A stretch of 64,000 nt of DNA from Sclerurus mexicanus (taxonomy: Eukaryota > Chordata > Aves > Passeriformes > Furnariidae), in contig VWZF01002957.1 of the NCBI GenBank assembly GCA_013396755.1, positions 506,568 through 570,567 on the forward strand, in the 5' to 3' direction. The notes under the pieces are model-generated. The model worked only from the letters and a program-made list of their open reading frames with translations, did not search any database and was not told the origin of the DNA. This document shows positions 38,031 through 53,500 of the stretch, piece by piece (position 1 is the stretch's first letter; each line of letters begins with the position of its first letter). A program made the translations under genes and the position numbers.

Positions 38031-41000
38031 CTTTGCTAAATACAAAATCCAAACACAATCCTCAATACATTCAATATTTATCATCGGTGAGGAAGTTTCA
38101 CAGTTCATAAAAGCAGCATCTTTTTCATATAAGATTTTAAAGTTTTGAAAACTAGTAATAAAAAAGCAGCTTTTGTCTAGCTACAGAGCTCTAAAACTAC
38201 CTTTCCTATTTACTTACCAAGATATAGAGAGCTGCAAAAGATGGTAGTGAATCTTTCCTGAACAAAGACAGTCACTATAAATTTAATACTTCAGTTTTTC
38301 ACTATTTTTACTACAGTACTACAAGAATATGGGGAATATTTCAGTCTAGGTTTCACCTTCAGTTCTGCAGAGATTTAACCAAAGCCATGACAATGATATA
38401 CAGGGATGAACAAGTTGTGTTTCTTAAGAGAAATACGAAGTTTAATGTGAAATTAACTTAACAATGAAAAATCCCATTTAAATTTGTGTGCATGAACAGC
38501 CTTCTAATGGAAAAAACTCTGACTAAATCTAGAAGAAATGTCATGAGATACTGCAGCTAGAACATGGCCTCAAATCAGATCCAGGGATCTTGGCTGTCAT
38601 TTTCTAGTGTATTAATTAGTATATTGATCTTTCCTTCTGAACTCTTAATGAGGCCCAGCTTCCTCTGCCCACATGGAGGGAGAATCTTTAATATGACTTA
38701 ATTGTTAACAGAAGTGTGAGTCAGTACATTCATTATCCTTAATGTCAGTCCTTTCTCCAGAGCAGGAAACTGAGAGAACCATAGATAAAAGGAGGACCTT
38801 CTGGACAGAAGAGCCTGGAGATATGTTGGTCTTTCCCCCAACAGCAGATTTAGCAAAGAATTATGAAAACAATACCATTTTGCTACAATAGACTTTAGCA
38901 ACCGTTTTGTATCAGTTACACCTTAGGGAAACTGTAGGTTTTCTCCTAGGCATCTGTGTTCCATCAGCAAAAAGTTCAGGTAATTGCTATGAAAGGCTGA
39001 GAAAGCACAGTTTGAGGAGGAAGGAAGAGAAATACAAGTGGAAATCTCACAAGTCCCTGTGGTCTGTCAAGAGAGTAAATTTGTTTCATTAATCCTCCCT
39101 TTCAAGATTAAAAGTGATGGGCAGTGTTCTTCTGCTACATCACTACTGCAATTTTAAATGTCTGCAATGGCAAATTGCATAAATAGGATTACTTTATATT
39201 GCTATTAAGCACTGCTGTTTTATTAAGTCTCTGAGTTCTCCTACCATTCTCTACAGTGCCCTAAATAACTATCTCTGTTCCACCTCGTGCCAGCATGCCT
39301 TTCCTGGATCTGGTCTTCCATCTTACACCCACTGAAACCTTTCTCCAAAGGTTTAAACAGTCCTGTGATATTTGGTGGCACATGACAACAAAGGAAACAG
39401 TTCTGCAAAACATTTATTTGCTAATATGCTCTTACTTTCCTGGAAGGTGCATCTAAACCTAATGCTGGTGTTGGTACTGTCCTTCCTGAGTAAAGGAAAG
39501 AAAACTAGCAGCCTATACAGGTATTATTAAACTCTCTTCCTCCTGAATTTTCCATCTTGCAGTGATGCTCAGGCACTATCCTTGGCAAGCCACTGCAAGA
39601 TCAGGAAAATTGACATTGCTGTGGCAGTTTCCAGCGTCATGCAGATGGCATGGATTCAAATACAAATGTGTAAACCATGGGAACCTACCATGCATTGCTA
39701 ATACATTAGTCTTACAGGATAGTGTAAACGTGAGATGATGATCTTTGGCAGATATGGCATATTATTTATTAGCTTTAGAAAATTTTAAGTATTTGAATAT
39801 TCATGAAACTTTACACCTTTTTCCTTTATCTTTGCATTGAATGAGCCTCCTTAATTTATAGCAACTAGGACAACATAGAAATAAGAGCAGTTTTGCCTAC
39901 AGTCTAAGGACTAACATTCATGAAGTTGTCATGTTGGCTGTCGAAAGCCTTTTAGTTTTGATCTAGGAGAAGTTTAGAAAAGTTATTGCTGCCACATCTG
40001 AATGGTATAGTATTTAAATTTACTGTAGGAAATGGGTTGAAAATTTAACAAAAATTAATCAGGGAGAAATTAATGAATTTTTAGGGTCTAAACAATTTTA
40101 GAGAATTGTTTTATGTAGATTTGTTTCAAAATTCAGGCAACAATTCAGTCCTCCATACTTGCAGCCATTTCTGAAATTTTGAACAGAAGTCCAAACCTTG
40201 TCACTACAGGTAACAGTTTCTTTTATATCTATTTTTGCAGGTCTATTACTACTTTTACATTACCACTTCCTACTGCATGTGATTTACAATGTCTTCCCTT
40301 TTATTGCAAATATGAAATTAACTGCCCAGGAATCAATGCATGATTTTAGCACTGAACTTGGAAAAAAAAAAAAAAGGGCAATTTTTAGAATGAAAAACAT
40401 CCCACTAAATGTTAGTACAGTATGAATTTTCCATACTTTTAATTTTCATTATTTTATTTTTGATCTTATTTGTGAAGTTTTGGCACTCTTGAGCACATTT
40501 TATATAGTGAATTCAGAGTTCTGATGTTGCAAATCACTCACTGCACGCTCATATTTTTATTATAGTATCTAAATATAAAAGGGATTTGGAAATGGTTGTT
40601 CTCATCTGTATTTTCAGCAGTTGTGCTGAAATGCAGGTGACAGCACAGAATACAGAGAAGCAGAAAAGACTTAAGTCTGAAGAAATGTTGGCAAGGAACA
40701 GGAAAAGATAAAAAAAGGGGGGAAAATTATATAAATCTGCGAAATTATACAACTGTTATAAACAGTTCTGAAACTGCAAACTTTCCTGTAACATTTATGA
40801 AACTTTTCTGTCTTACTTTAGGAGTATTGTTAGATGACATGAAAGAAGTCGTTATTTTATGACTGCTGAGTAAGGAAATATGATCTCTCTTTACTCTTGC
40901 TCACCACAATACAAGATCTTCAATATTCCTTTAATACATAATACTTACAAAACAAACCAATCAAAGACAGGAAGGGTATTAAGTCAAGGTTTTTAAAGTT

Positions 41001-44000
41001 AAGAAATGCAAACTTAAGGGCCACCACTGCCTAACCACATAACCAAGTGATATTCTCCACTGGGACCCCTGCCTCACTTAGCACGCAGCTGGGTAGTGCT
41101 CTGCAGATAGGCAGCTATTCAGCGTTTTGGCTGGTTTTTTCCCCCACAATGTGCAGGTAATAAGGCATTATCATGCCTTATTTATGATATTTACCCTAAA
41201 CTGTAGAAATGCTGTTCTAAAAGACAGAGTTGTTTATTTGGTCCTGATTTTATGCTTCTCATAAACACAGAACTAGAATGTTTCACAACTCACTTGATAC
41301 ATGAAGGGAAAAATACAGCCAGAAGTTAAAGACAGATGTTTCTATTCATTTATATAGCTAGTCTGAAATGGCTACTGCTTTGTTTTAAAGTATTCAATAA
41401 ATACTGGAATGTCACATTTTGAATGCAGAAAGCCAAGGTCAGTTGTAGAACAGATGCATAAGTGAATTCAACGTAGCCCATAGCATTTAACAGTCTCACT
41501 TAGTGAAACTACGCTTCAATGAACAAATACAGCGTGATTACATAAACTATCGCACTACGTAACTAGCACACTGTGTGCCCACAAGAAAAGCAATCAAGAT
41601 TGGCAGGATCTCCTACCAAAATTGTAAGAATGACAGTGACAGCTGCAAGAGTCTTTCATGGCCACAGGTACTAGCGTCCTGCAAAAACTCTGAGGTTGCT
41701 ACTGCTTTTTCTGTCACTCAGCCCCCCAGAGTAAAGTGCAGTGCCTGCACTGTGTTACGCTTCAGGGCAGATATGGCTGGAGACTACCCTCATAGAGGCT
41801 TTTTTCTTTTCCCCTGGCTTTTTTTGTTAATATTAGTAAGAAAGCTCCACATTTTCCTTATTTCAGTCTCAGCACAACTGGTCTAACTCAAGCCCTCTGG
41901 TTACAAAACAAGGAATGGACATTTGTAGCCTGAAACGACTTGTTTTTCTAAAAGTGAGAAAGAACTACAATAAAGCTTGCAGATAGGCCTAAAAGGACAA
42001 GTTGTAGGCCTTTTCCATTTGCATTTTGGAAATTTCCACTGCCATTTGATTATTTGTTTGCTTGAACACTACCACAGCCCAAAGGGGTGTGGACTAATAA
42101 TTGTCCTTCTCATTTTTCTCACATAAACTTACTAAGTTTCAAGATACGAGTATATGATTTGTGTTCATACTTGGTTTGTCTGCATTAAGATTTAAGCAGC
42201 TCTGTCGTATAGCATTTACGTTTAAGCAAACTTTTCTTCTGAAAGACAGTCCCTTAGATGTTTGATTCTGTTCTCACAGCAATTTATTCTTCGGAATTGA
42301 CCTTTGCATAGATCCAAGATTGTGTCCAAAGGAGCCGTCAAGAAGATAAGGGGTAAGGTAACCAGAGAGACTGTATGACTGTGCTCCACCCAGGGGTTTT
42401 GAAGTGAAGATGAAAAAGTTCCTATTAGCTGTTAGTAGTGTAAGTACATCACCTGCATGTTGATATATTCTCAGGTTTTCTAAATATGAAGTGCAGTTCC
42501 CTTTAACATTTGATTACAAAACATAAAGCCTCTCTTTATTCCACAATACTGTTTATACTGCTGGAATAGAAGACAAGATTACTGTAACTGCAGTCATGCC
42601 TATCAGGGATGGCAGCTAAAAATCAGCTCTACAATAGTTAGACTTTGAACAATATTTACAGCACAGAATTTGCAACATTTCAGGAAGCTTAAATATAACA
42701 CAAAAATCAAACAAATATAATTCACTTCATCAGACGAGAAGTAGTAGCGACCTTTTTGTTCACCGAATCAATTTTTACTTGAGTCATCTGTTAGAGTAGA
42801 CTAACAACATGCAGTTCAAATGATGTTGCCTCAAAGTAGTACATTCACATTCTGTAACAAGTACTGGACTATTTAATGTTTTTCATCTGCAGCTGGCAGC
42901 TTCCAAGTTTAGAAGAAAGACCTGTCTACACTTGAAGTATGGGTGTGAATATACAAAACAGGATTTGTAGATTGAATCTAATCAAACATCCAGGTCTGGT
43001 ATAATCTATAATTGCATCTCAAATAAGTCAACATCTTCTCCACCTTTTTATGCTACTAGCATAGCATATAAATGTCATTTATATGAGCAGAATAGAAGCA
43101 TGTTGAGACTTCTTCATTGCTATATTGTATCTGCTTCTCATGTTTTCAAGTTTTAGCTATTATATTGGATTAGAAAAGCATATCCTCTGTGTTAAATAGG
43201 TTTAAAAAGCTAATCAAAGAAATGGCAAAAAGAGTTTGGCTTTGTTACTTAGCTTCCCATTGAGTGTAGGAAGAATTCATTCACTTCTAAAATACAAGAC
43301 ACAAACCTCTGAAATTCTCTTTACTTTCCCTGTAACTTGGCAAATCTGTGGCCTGGTCAGCATCCATTTTGCTCATAAAGGAATGTTTAGAGAATTTAAT
43401 GATAGCCCTTTTAAAGGGACTGAAAGTGTCAGAAAGGGCATTTCTTTATACTACAGAGGATGATTGCAGCTGTGCTACCAAACTTCAGAGCATTTGAACT
43501 TCTTACAAGGAACTTGAACTACTTACTGTGCAACTGGCTTTTAATATGCAATACTCAGCAGTTTTATCCTATTTCAGTTTTCCTTTGATCTGCTGAATGC
43601 CCAACCTGCATTATTTTCAAAGTTTAGCTGGTGAATTTTCAAATTCCAGTACAACTCATTTCTTACCTTGCCTTGGCACAAATTCACATATAACTGTACA
43701 TCTGTCTCACTATTCATGAAAGACTAATTTTCAAGACTAAGACTGAAAGGGACTATCTTAATAACCTGTTTTTACCTACCGCATAAGATTCAGACCCAAG
43801 CATTCATTTCAGCACTTAAAACAAGTTTAAAAACCTCTGTACATCTTTCAAGAAGCTTGACTTCAATGGATAGAGTTTTAATACAATGACAATATTTCTT
43901 CTTAGTTTCAATTAAACCAATCTTTAGTTAACAAATATTAGAATGGTTAACCCAACTGAATTAATCAAGATAGAAATTGTCTCTTCTAATTTAAATTTCT

Positions 44001-45845
44001 GAAAATGTTGTAAGTTGCAAAAAGTCTGATTTGACAGCCATTATTAAATCTCTCAGAAGATGAGGCACTGAGGCATGAGACTCTGAACTAGCACTTTAAG
44101 ACTGAAACAGTAAGCAGAGATGTTCACAAAACAGGAAGACTTGGTTTTCTACATGTAACACCTTTTATTTAAAAGCAATGAATAAACATATTCTGGAAAG
44201 TAATAGACCCGTATAGAAACTTCTCTTCATTCTGCCACCTGTATCACAAACCTGAGGTATATACTTTCACCAGACTGAAACAGCCTGGCCATTCAGCAGT
44301 CTTGTGCAATGACATATGACGCTTTAAAACTTGTTCTGTGAGTAGATAGGCACATTTCAAAGTGCAGACTAACCATGAAGCAGTGCATTCTCCTTCAAGC
44401 TTTCTGTTTGCCAACCGACACAACAACTTTGCAAAGCAGAAACTGCTCATTTCACTGCATCACGTCTGAAATTAAATGCCACCTCTGGTTCAAGTAGGCA
44501 AGAAAGAGGGATTGTCAGAAAACACAAATAAAACAAGTCATGCTAGATAACATTGCCTAGCAGAAAGGATGAGGATTTTAAATTAACTATTGTGAGCACG
44601 TATGCAAACTTAATCTCACCAGCAGGTAGCACTTATGCAAGTTTTCTTTCTCATCACAGAATTACAGGTTCTTGCAACTGGCTGAAGTCATAAGTGGTTA
44701 TTCCAAACCTTGTGCAAACATACAAATCTATACTGATTGGAGGCTAGCAGGCTATCCCATAGCATTTGCAGCTGCTTTCTAATTATGAGAATATTGCAAG
44801 TCCAAATATTCTGACAAGAACAGATTTTACCAGTCTAACATCTAAACCCAAGAAACTGATTTAAAAATTGTTAAAACAGCAGATGCCTTTTACCTGCATT
44901 CTAACTTTTGAGTCAGCTGCAGAAGCAACAATAACTCTGCAGACACTGTAATCAAGTGACATGCAGTATTGAAGATTTTAAGGAAAAAAAACCCACTAGT
45001 ATCTGAAGAGTCAGACTAGAGGACTGAGACTTTGGAACTTTAACAAGAATTGTGAATGATTTCTATTTCCTCTTGAGCACAGCACCACAACAAACCCTAC
45101 CGTACTGCTGCTGTTGTCACTGGACTATTTCTCCAGCAGAGGAATTCTATTTGGTGAGAAAAAAACATTTTTGCCCACAGTAAATGTTACATTTTGAAAC
45201 ATCAGTTTATAGCTATCAGGAAAATAAGATTAGAGGGAATTGAAGATCTGCAGATGTTTCTGGTAACATTATGCAGATCCAAAGACCGTACTGTGTGATA
45301 TTTACTTTATAAAAAAACATACCACAGGCTCCAAGATATGCTTATCCTCAAAAGCACAGTACATCACTCAAAAGGCATGTAGTACACGAATTAAGATCCA
45401 GAAACTAGTGTGAGACTTATCAGTACCTCTGCTTGCTAAGGAAAAGTTTAAATATGAACCCCTTGACAACCTAGATTTCATCTTCTGTGGTAGCTGTGCT
45501 AGTGCTTTTTACCAGATCTTATAAAATTCTGCATATATGTGCAAATAGTAGAAGGTTGAGAGAAAACACCACTATAGAAAATAAGAGCAGTATGGGTTAC
45601 TCATTACCAAGATAATACTAACTAGATTTATACTCTGAACCATGGAAGAAAAAAAATATAAGCTGTTTCCTTGTAAAAGACCACCTTGTGATTTTCTCCA
45701 ACAGGTCCCTTTTCCTCATCAGCCCTAGTTGCCACAGGCCTACCTTCTGCAAGCTTGGGGGCAGTCAGAAAAATCCTCAATGAAGTTTACTATGCAAGTA
45801 AATGCATGAGAACTCTACAACACATATATGCATTAGGAAAAAAAT

Positions 45846-45868
45846 ATACATATATGTATGTACGTATG

Positions 45869-45900
<32 letters not shown>
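45846..45900. repeat. TATG/TATATG microsatellite
   Basis: This is a degenerate GTAT and then TATATG array. Short open frames on both strands through it read as alternating Y/T/I/C residues and are artefacts of the repeat. Confidence 0.9.
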
Positions 45901-46271
45901 CACACAAACACACATGTGAAAACAATTGTTACCAGTTATCTCCAGAATTACACATTGCCTCCACTGTGCTATGTTGTCTTTGTGTGTCAACATTCATCAG
46001 CACAGAATGAAAAAAAATAAGATTTTAGTGAGATTTCTGAAGCTCTGGTTGGAATGGAGCCCATATCCCCCAGTGCAGGAGCCTCATCAAACTCACAAGA
46101 AAATAAAGGAATGTACAAAGCAAGGAGCATTAGCTTGAAACATGGAATGCAGCTCCACTAGAGCCCATGAAGTTGTCAGATGCATTGTCAACTATATTCT
46201 AAAAAGATCATACTTGAGATTTACAGTAGTCATACCTTTTTTATCAAACATACTATCTGCTCCAAGGACTG

Positions 46272-46293
46272 TATATATATATATATATATATA
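46272..46293. repeat. (TA)11 microsatellite
   Basis: These are uninterrupted TA dinucleotides, likely to vary in length between individuals. Confidence 0.95.
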
Positions 46294-48751
46294 GTGTACA
46301 AACTGTAATCTCTCCATTTTCTCTGAGAAGCCACCCCTTTAGATTGTTGAGCCAGTATTTCTGCACCATAATTCTACCTGGGACCACAGATCTTGACGAC
46401 CTCCTGACAGGTATCCTGTCACTACAAGAATCTCTTCCTCATCAGTTTAAGAGGCTGAGGCTAGTAGGGTAACAGCTGAAAGCTGTGTCTTTATTGTTGT
46501 TTTCCCTAAGTAATTGAAAGAAAAAATGTTCCTTGTATTTCCCAACCTTACCAATGTGGCTAAATGACCATTTGCACCTCTAACAGCAAAGTTTATTCAG
46601 GTAACTTATAAAATAATATGTACAGCAATACTGTAAGAGCAATTGCCCATGATGCACAGACATTGGCCAAGACAGAATTTTCCAACTATTTTTTATTATT
46701 AACCTCTGGGTACTCTGACCTAGCAGGATGTAGCAATAGAATTAAACTGAGCAGAATGCCAAAATACCTGCTAATTGACTTTATTTAACTTCCTCCAGTA
46801 ACAGTCTATGAGCAGGATACAATTTCAAATAATAAGGCATATGAGACCTTTAAAACTTCATCAATTGTTTAATTTTCTAACTGCTCTGCTTTAGCTGAAT
46901 GATTTTTCAACCCTTTGGATTTGTTTGTACATTGTTAGGGCTGATGATAGTGAAGAGGTGCTCTGTGGCTTCCTTTCTGCAGGCAAGAAGAATCTAATAT
47001 TAACATGACATTCCTAGTTCATTTTAAAAGGAGGAGTGCTGAGCTTTAGAGAGCAACTGCACAAAATAATTCTACATGGTAGAAATGTAAACAAAGAGAT
47101 TGGGCAGATTTCTTTCATCTTGGGGAATGCAGGTTGATTTATGCAAAAGGACAGACAAACCCCCTCCCCTCCCAAAAAAACCCATAAAACAAACAAATAA
47201 ACAAAAAAAAATCACTTTTCATACTAAATTAGGAAGGGACCATGGCCAGCAATAATCCCTCTCTGCTACTTAGTGAACCATCTGCCTATTTTTGATATTG
47301 CTGATTCTGCCAAGAACTGTCCCCTAACTGCACAGAAAACAAGGAAAATCTTAATGGTTTTTATAGATCATTACACGGGTTGGACTTCTATTTTTGCTGG
47401 GGGGATTTTGCAATTCAAGACAGCTGTACTGTGACAATACAGCTGCAGTCATTTCCCTTCCCAGAGAGAAATTTTGTCTGGCTCCAATAATTGCTGTTCA
47501 GCAAAAGCATATGGAAAACAAAACCATAACCAAGGCTCTTATAATGTCTGGTAATTTTCATAAAGGGTGATAATACCAAGCCAGCACTTAAGCACTTTAT
47601 GAATAGATGACATTTTCTTTTTGTGTATGCTGATGGCTTAGAGGCAGACAGGTGAGGGAGAGGATAGGACAAGAAGTAATTAGTGCCTATGTATAGAAAA
47701 TGAGGGAAGTTCTAGTCTCCAGGTACACATTTTTTCAGGAGAGAGAGATAATAGTGGGCAACATTTCAGGGCTTGCGTTCAAGTATTTCCTCCTCTCCTC
47801 TTCAAGGTTTGTTGCACTTTTTCTTTCATAATGCAGTCTACCATTAAGGCTACATTGCTGAATTGCAGTCTCCCATATAAGCTAGTCTAAATCCTCTATT
47901 AATGCCTCTAAGGGTAATGACCAAAGTCCAGGCAAATGATACATATGTAACATTTGCCAAGTGAAATGTCACTGGTTCTAACCACTTTCCTCGAAGTTTC
48001 AGACCTTTTCATTGCTCCTTGTAGTTTCGTTGTAGGTGTATTGGCTGACCTCCACCACTGTAGTGTTGAAGCTGGACAAATTCCATTATATTTGGCTTGG
48101 TTTCTACATTAGATCATGGCCAAAAGAATGCTTCCTGCTCTTGCTTTTATGTGCTGTGAATGATGGCAATGAAAGGATGTACACAATTACGAAGCACAGT
48201 ACTGGAGGGAACTGGATATAGCTACCAGCCCTAAGTTTCCTCTCATTTTGTTTCCTTATTAGATGCAACTAGTATACACAGAAAATTAAAACAGTTTTTC
48301 ACTAAGGCTATTAAAAATTGTATCAATCACTCTAACAGAAGAATGTTTCACTAGCAGCTAGTTAGAATGAAGTGGTTAAGTTCTCAGTGGAAAACTCAAG
48401 AGTAGATTTGTGCACAAGCTCAAATCCGTGCACGTATGACACTGATATTTCAGTGAGCACACAGCACAAAACAAGGACAGTGTATGCTGTTCTTAACAGT
48501 AATACAGTAACACTAGGAAGACAAAATGACTTTGATGTCACACTTTTCTGCTTTGGAAACCAGAGAAAATAGCCATTACCTTGTAAAAGGCCTTGTAATT
48601 TTCTGCTGTAACTGTTTCACACTTACTAGATTGCCACAGGCTCATCTTTGAAAGTCTGGGATATCCAGAAAACTTCCTAATGAGAGATACTGCACAGGTA
48701 GATAAAGGCAGTAAAACTTGATGACACATTTAAGCACTAATTAAAAATTAC

Positions 48752-48766
48752 ATATATATATATATA
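48752..48766. repeat. Short (AT)n run
   Basis: This is an AT dinucleotide run of about 7 units, followed by an A-run. Confidence 0.85.
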
Positions 48767-50470
48767 AAAATATGTACATGCTGTAGCTTCTGACATTTGG
48801 CATTTGCTGTGGCATGTTTCCTCCTAGTTAGAACTTGTGTTGTGCTATGTATATGTTACCATTAAGACAGAATGACAAAGAAGGATTTTAGTGAGATGTA
48901 TGTTTTGATGGGATGCCCCCCACTATTCCCAAAGCAAGAGCTGCTCCTGTGCTTTTTGCCTGGCTCAGCATCATTCTTCTGCTCTACATCAGTACCCTGT
49001 AACAATAATAGCTCCTCTGACCACACTAGCAAAACAGAATTCTGGGACTGCACTGAGACAGCCCAATGACTGATGAACATTCTGTAGTTCTTCCTGGCCT
49101 GAGCATGCCCTTATGATTGACATAAAGAAAAACCCACCAAAATTTAAATCTAATATATGTTTTGTGCATATCCACACATAAAATACTCATGACGATTTGG
49201 CACAGGGTAGCATATGAATCAAAAATAGTTGTGAGTCCATCAGTTTAGATATAAACTTCACACCTTCATTCATGTTCTTCTTGACTGTATGACAGTCCTA
49301 AAAGATGCTCTTTAAAGACTAAATGAAGCAGAGAGTTTTTGGTTAGAAAACACTAGAATATCAGAAACCTTTCTACAGAGTGGTACTAATACCATCCTTC
49401 ATATATTCATGGGCTATTGTATTTCTCAGGCAGAAGAAATACTGAAGTTGTACTGCACATGGGCTTTATTAGAGAAGCAGTGTAGGGACTGTGGCAGCAG
49501 TAGGAGCAATAATGGGAAGTTCATTATTGTACCAATTGTTTTATTCTCCATTATTAAAGGAGACATACTAAAGAGACATTGTTTATATCACTCTGTGAAT
49601 GAGGATAATTTTGCTGCTGGCAGGAAGAATTTGCCCTTTCATTAGGAACAGGCCAAAATTTCTCAGATAAAGGAATTCTGCATAAGAAACCCTGGTATGC
49701 AGGCCATATTGGGGTTGTTAGCTATAGCTGCAGAGTACCCAGGATGGTACCCGTTCAGTGGATGAAGCTTCAGCATAGCCAGAGGAGATTTGCTTTCACT
49801 AGATAAAGGTGTGCATGGGAGTAAAATAGATCTATGAGGCAAGTGCTGCAAATAAAATGTCTTGTGAAAATTCTAGGAAAATCACTTGAAAATGACTTTT
49901 TATTGGAAGAGTAATTAGTCATCACCATTTGTCATTGTCTCTGGTACGTGCACGAGTATTTGGCAGAATAAAGCTGCATGTGTTTTCATGTCAGCTGCTG
50001 AGTCTTTCTCCACCTCTTTGTTGTTTTTCCATTCATGTGATACAGACCTGAGTCTTGATCCACCTTCTGTGACATCCGTGGAGCTAGATAAGAGTCTTAT
50101 AAGCCTCATAGGAGGCTACAGGATATTTTAAACAACGTAAAAGTAATCTTCATCACAGCATAGCTGATGATTTTTGTTAGGCATCAAGTACTTGATAGCT
50201 TGAATAAAATTATGTGGGCTGTCTCTATGATACTTTAATTAGAGCTTCCCCTCCAAAGAAATTCTTGGTATTTATTTTATGTTCTAGTACGAGCAGTAAG
50301 AGTCACATTAAACAGAGAACATGTTGTTCTCTGTGATGATGTACTCTGAAGACAGATGTTAGCCTTTGTGCTTAGAGAACATGTGAATTCACTTGGTTTC
50401 TTTCAAACAAAGCTCAGTATGTGGGGAAAACCTTGGCGTCTTTGCTTGGAAACGGGCTAAATTGCAATAG

Positions 50471-50530
50471 CAACCTTTACTTGGCCTTGTACAGCGGTGC
50501 CAACCTTTACTTGGCCCTGTACCGTGGTGC
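50471..50530. repeat. 30-bp unit in two tandem copies
   Basis: Copy 1 (50471-50500) and copy 2 (50501-50530) differ at only three positions by eye. The unit starts CAACCTTTACTTGGCC and ends GGTGC. It contains CpG and is richer in GC than its surroundings. No known satellite is recognised. Confidence 0.9.
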
Positions 50531-53500
50531 CAACATAATAAACAAATAAAAATACAGTGTAGCAAAAGATGCACTAAAAAAAAATAAAATAAGCAGTTAA
50601 TCATTATAAATGATAGCATTAGCTGTGTGCTTGGCAAATAAGAGGGGTAACAGCTGTGCTGTCAGCAGGCTTGCAGGGTCCTGCTATGGCCTGTACCCAC
50701 TCTGCTGTACCAGGTACTTACCCCTGCAGCTGAGGGGAAAGCATCAAGCAGTGCTCTGCTGTAGATCATGCACAGCAATTGAGCTGGCCAGCAAGGCTTC
50801 TCCAAGCAGATTTTGGCTGAACTCACCATTTCAAGCAAGACTTTTTCTGCAAAAATTGACATCAATTTCAGCAAAATTTACCACGAACAACAGCAAAAAA
50901 AAAGGACAAATGGTGGTTCATTGAATGAAAGTGTAACTATGTTATAGAATTTTAGAAATTAATTCGTCATGGAATATTGCATGACGTGATATAATTTTTT
51001 ATGAAGATGTTTGGAACAGCAGTAATATGGAATGGTATGAAATATAAGAAAAGTAGTACATCAAAAGTGCAATGCCTTTTTTTTAACTATTAGGTGAAAG
51101 TATGTTATTATTTCTGTGACAAAGATATTTTAAAAATTGGCTTTGCTTCCATGTACAAAAAAAAAAAAAAAAAGGACAATGTGAAAAAATTTAATGAAAT
51201 AAAAAGACCTGTGTTTTAACTGCTTTTATTACCAATAATCCTCAAAAAGAGAGCATTCATGAGTAACTGTATAGAAAATTCAAATTAAGCCCTACAATAT
51301 TTTGTTAAAAATATCATCCTGATTTGAAAACAAAGGAAAGTAATACAAGTGAAATCTTGTTTTATCAAACAAACATGAGAAATGGCTCTGATGTCACCTG
51401 AAAAACAAGAAGAAATTTGGTGCAAGTAGCTCAAGAAAAAATGAAATTCCCAATTAATACAGTTATATGACATGTTACTGGCTCTCAGATTTATAGTAAT
51501 CACACTAACTGATGCTTGCTTTAACTGTAAGAGTTTATGTCTATCATTAAGTATTATTCTTGGAGAAAAATTATTCTTCCTAAAGGAAAGGCAGTCCACA
51601 TTTGTATATGTACACAGAAGACATTCATGGACTGCTGGTTTGTGTGAAAATTATTATTTCTGTTAGAACACTTCTTTAAAATCATGTCAGTGTGAGGAAT
51701 GGTTTCCATTAGCGCAGATTTTGTAACATTTCTTTTAAATGGCCCCCATCATATGTGATTGATTTCCTTATAATATCTCTGAAACTAAAGAAAGAAGATT
51801 TCCTTTACTGCAATTCCCATCAGGACTTTAGAGGAAATATGTTTGTTATAGGCACTTTGAATGAGTGTGTATCTTCTAATGGACTTGAGAGTTTGACAAA
51901 CTGTGTTTTCAAAATGTTACCTTCAATGAACAAAGGGAAAAAAAGAGTGAAAGATTTAAAGCTCTGTGGGAACAAAGCAAGTGGCTGCAGGTATTTCAAG
52001 TTATAAACAAGACTAAATTAAGAGCTGTAAACCATATGAGATTACTCCAATTTTGAATTAGAACCATGCTGTTGCTTAGAAAACCAGTTCCTCTACAAAA
52101 GCCAATTTCTTTCCTTGAACCGCTGTAGAAGACAGTATCATCCTCGCATTTCAACTTACCTACTGCTGCAATTAATGAATTGCACATTAGTTACTTACAT
52201 ATTGTGACATTTTTTCCAAAGTATTCTTTTTACACAAAAATTGCGAATGTTGAAGATAAGTCAGCCAATACTATCAGAGAAACAGCTCCTATGTGCACTC
52301 TGTTAAATAGTACATGGCAGGACTACTTTTCTTGATGATTTGATCTGTAGTAGGTGAACCACACCAAGAGAATAATGAAAAATTTACCAGGGATATGATT
52401 TAGCAGCCTTGATTTCATGGTGACAAGTACAGAGAGCAAGGGAAAGGGATCCAGTATGAGGTAAATTGGCACCAAGCAGCAAAAAGGACAAAATCCTCTC
52501 TTTATGCCCATGGATAAGTTTTAGTGCAAGGACCTTTAAGTAAATATCTTGCTTATATATCTATATATAAATATAAAAGTGCATCCTAAGATAGATTTTC
52601 CTGCAACATAATTCCTCTATAAAATTGCCACTCTTCTATATCATTACCATCCAGTCTTCATTCATATTTGCTGCTCAGTAGAATGCAAGCAGTGAAGACC
52701 CCATCTGTCTTTGAAGGTAACAGCAACATGTTCACTGCTAAAATATAGCAGGAATACTTTCCCAGAAAGAAATGTTTTGTCTGTGAGCATTGACAATATT
52801 TGTCTTGACTCACATAATGCATATTGAAGAATGTTTAAAGAATCCCACATAGATAAAAAATTGAGTCAGGTTTCAAAGTGAGATAGACAAAACCGCAGAA
52901 GAAAGTACAGCCTTGCATCACTATGTGCATTACTGGTATAAAATTAGTTTGGGGACCTTTTCTGATGTGCTGAGTGTTCAGATTGTTTGATGCTGACAAC
53001 TTACTCCTGTCATTAAATAAGGATCAAAAAATCCCATGGCATATATAATTGTATGCTTCATCTTTTGTTTCAAAGGCTTGGAGAACAGTTCAGTATAGAC
53101 AAAATGTACACTTTTCATGTGAATGTCTAAAGAAGATTAAAACTAAGCACTTTTGGAATAGTTCTACCAATTAAACAGTATCAATAATGGATTATTTTCC
53201 TGAATTTCTAGATTAAGAAACCCAGGGCAAAAGAATTCTAGCAAATCCAAGTACTCCTAGATGGAATGTATTGCCAATAGTTCCCTGCTTGATAAAGTGT
53301 TTCTGTGTGAGCAGACATCTGGGAGCAGGTCTGCTGATTTCTGTATTATAGCAATGAGAGGGAAGGGAAAGACACTCACTCAGATAGCCGATCCAAGACC
53401 CCACTACAGTCAGTGTAATCACTTAGTTGGAGGTCAGCAGAATTTAAAAGAAATCAAGATTCTGAAGTAGACATTCATAGATGTAATTTATATTTCCTAC

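Noticed and set aside
45790..46020. Tyr/Thr/Ile/Cys alternating frames on both strands
   Set aside because: They are translation of the TATATG microsatellite.
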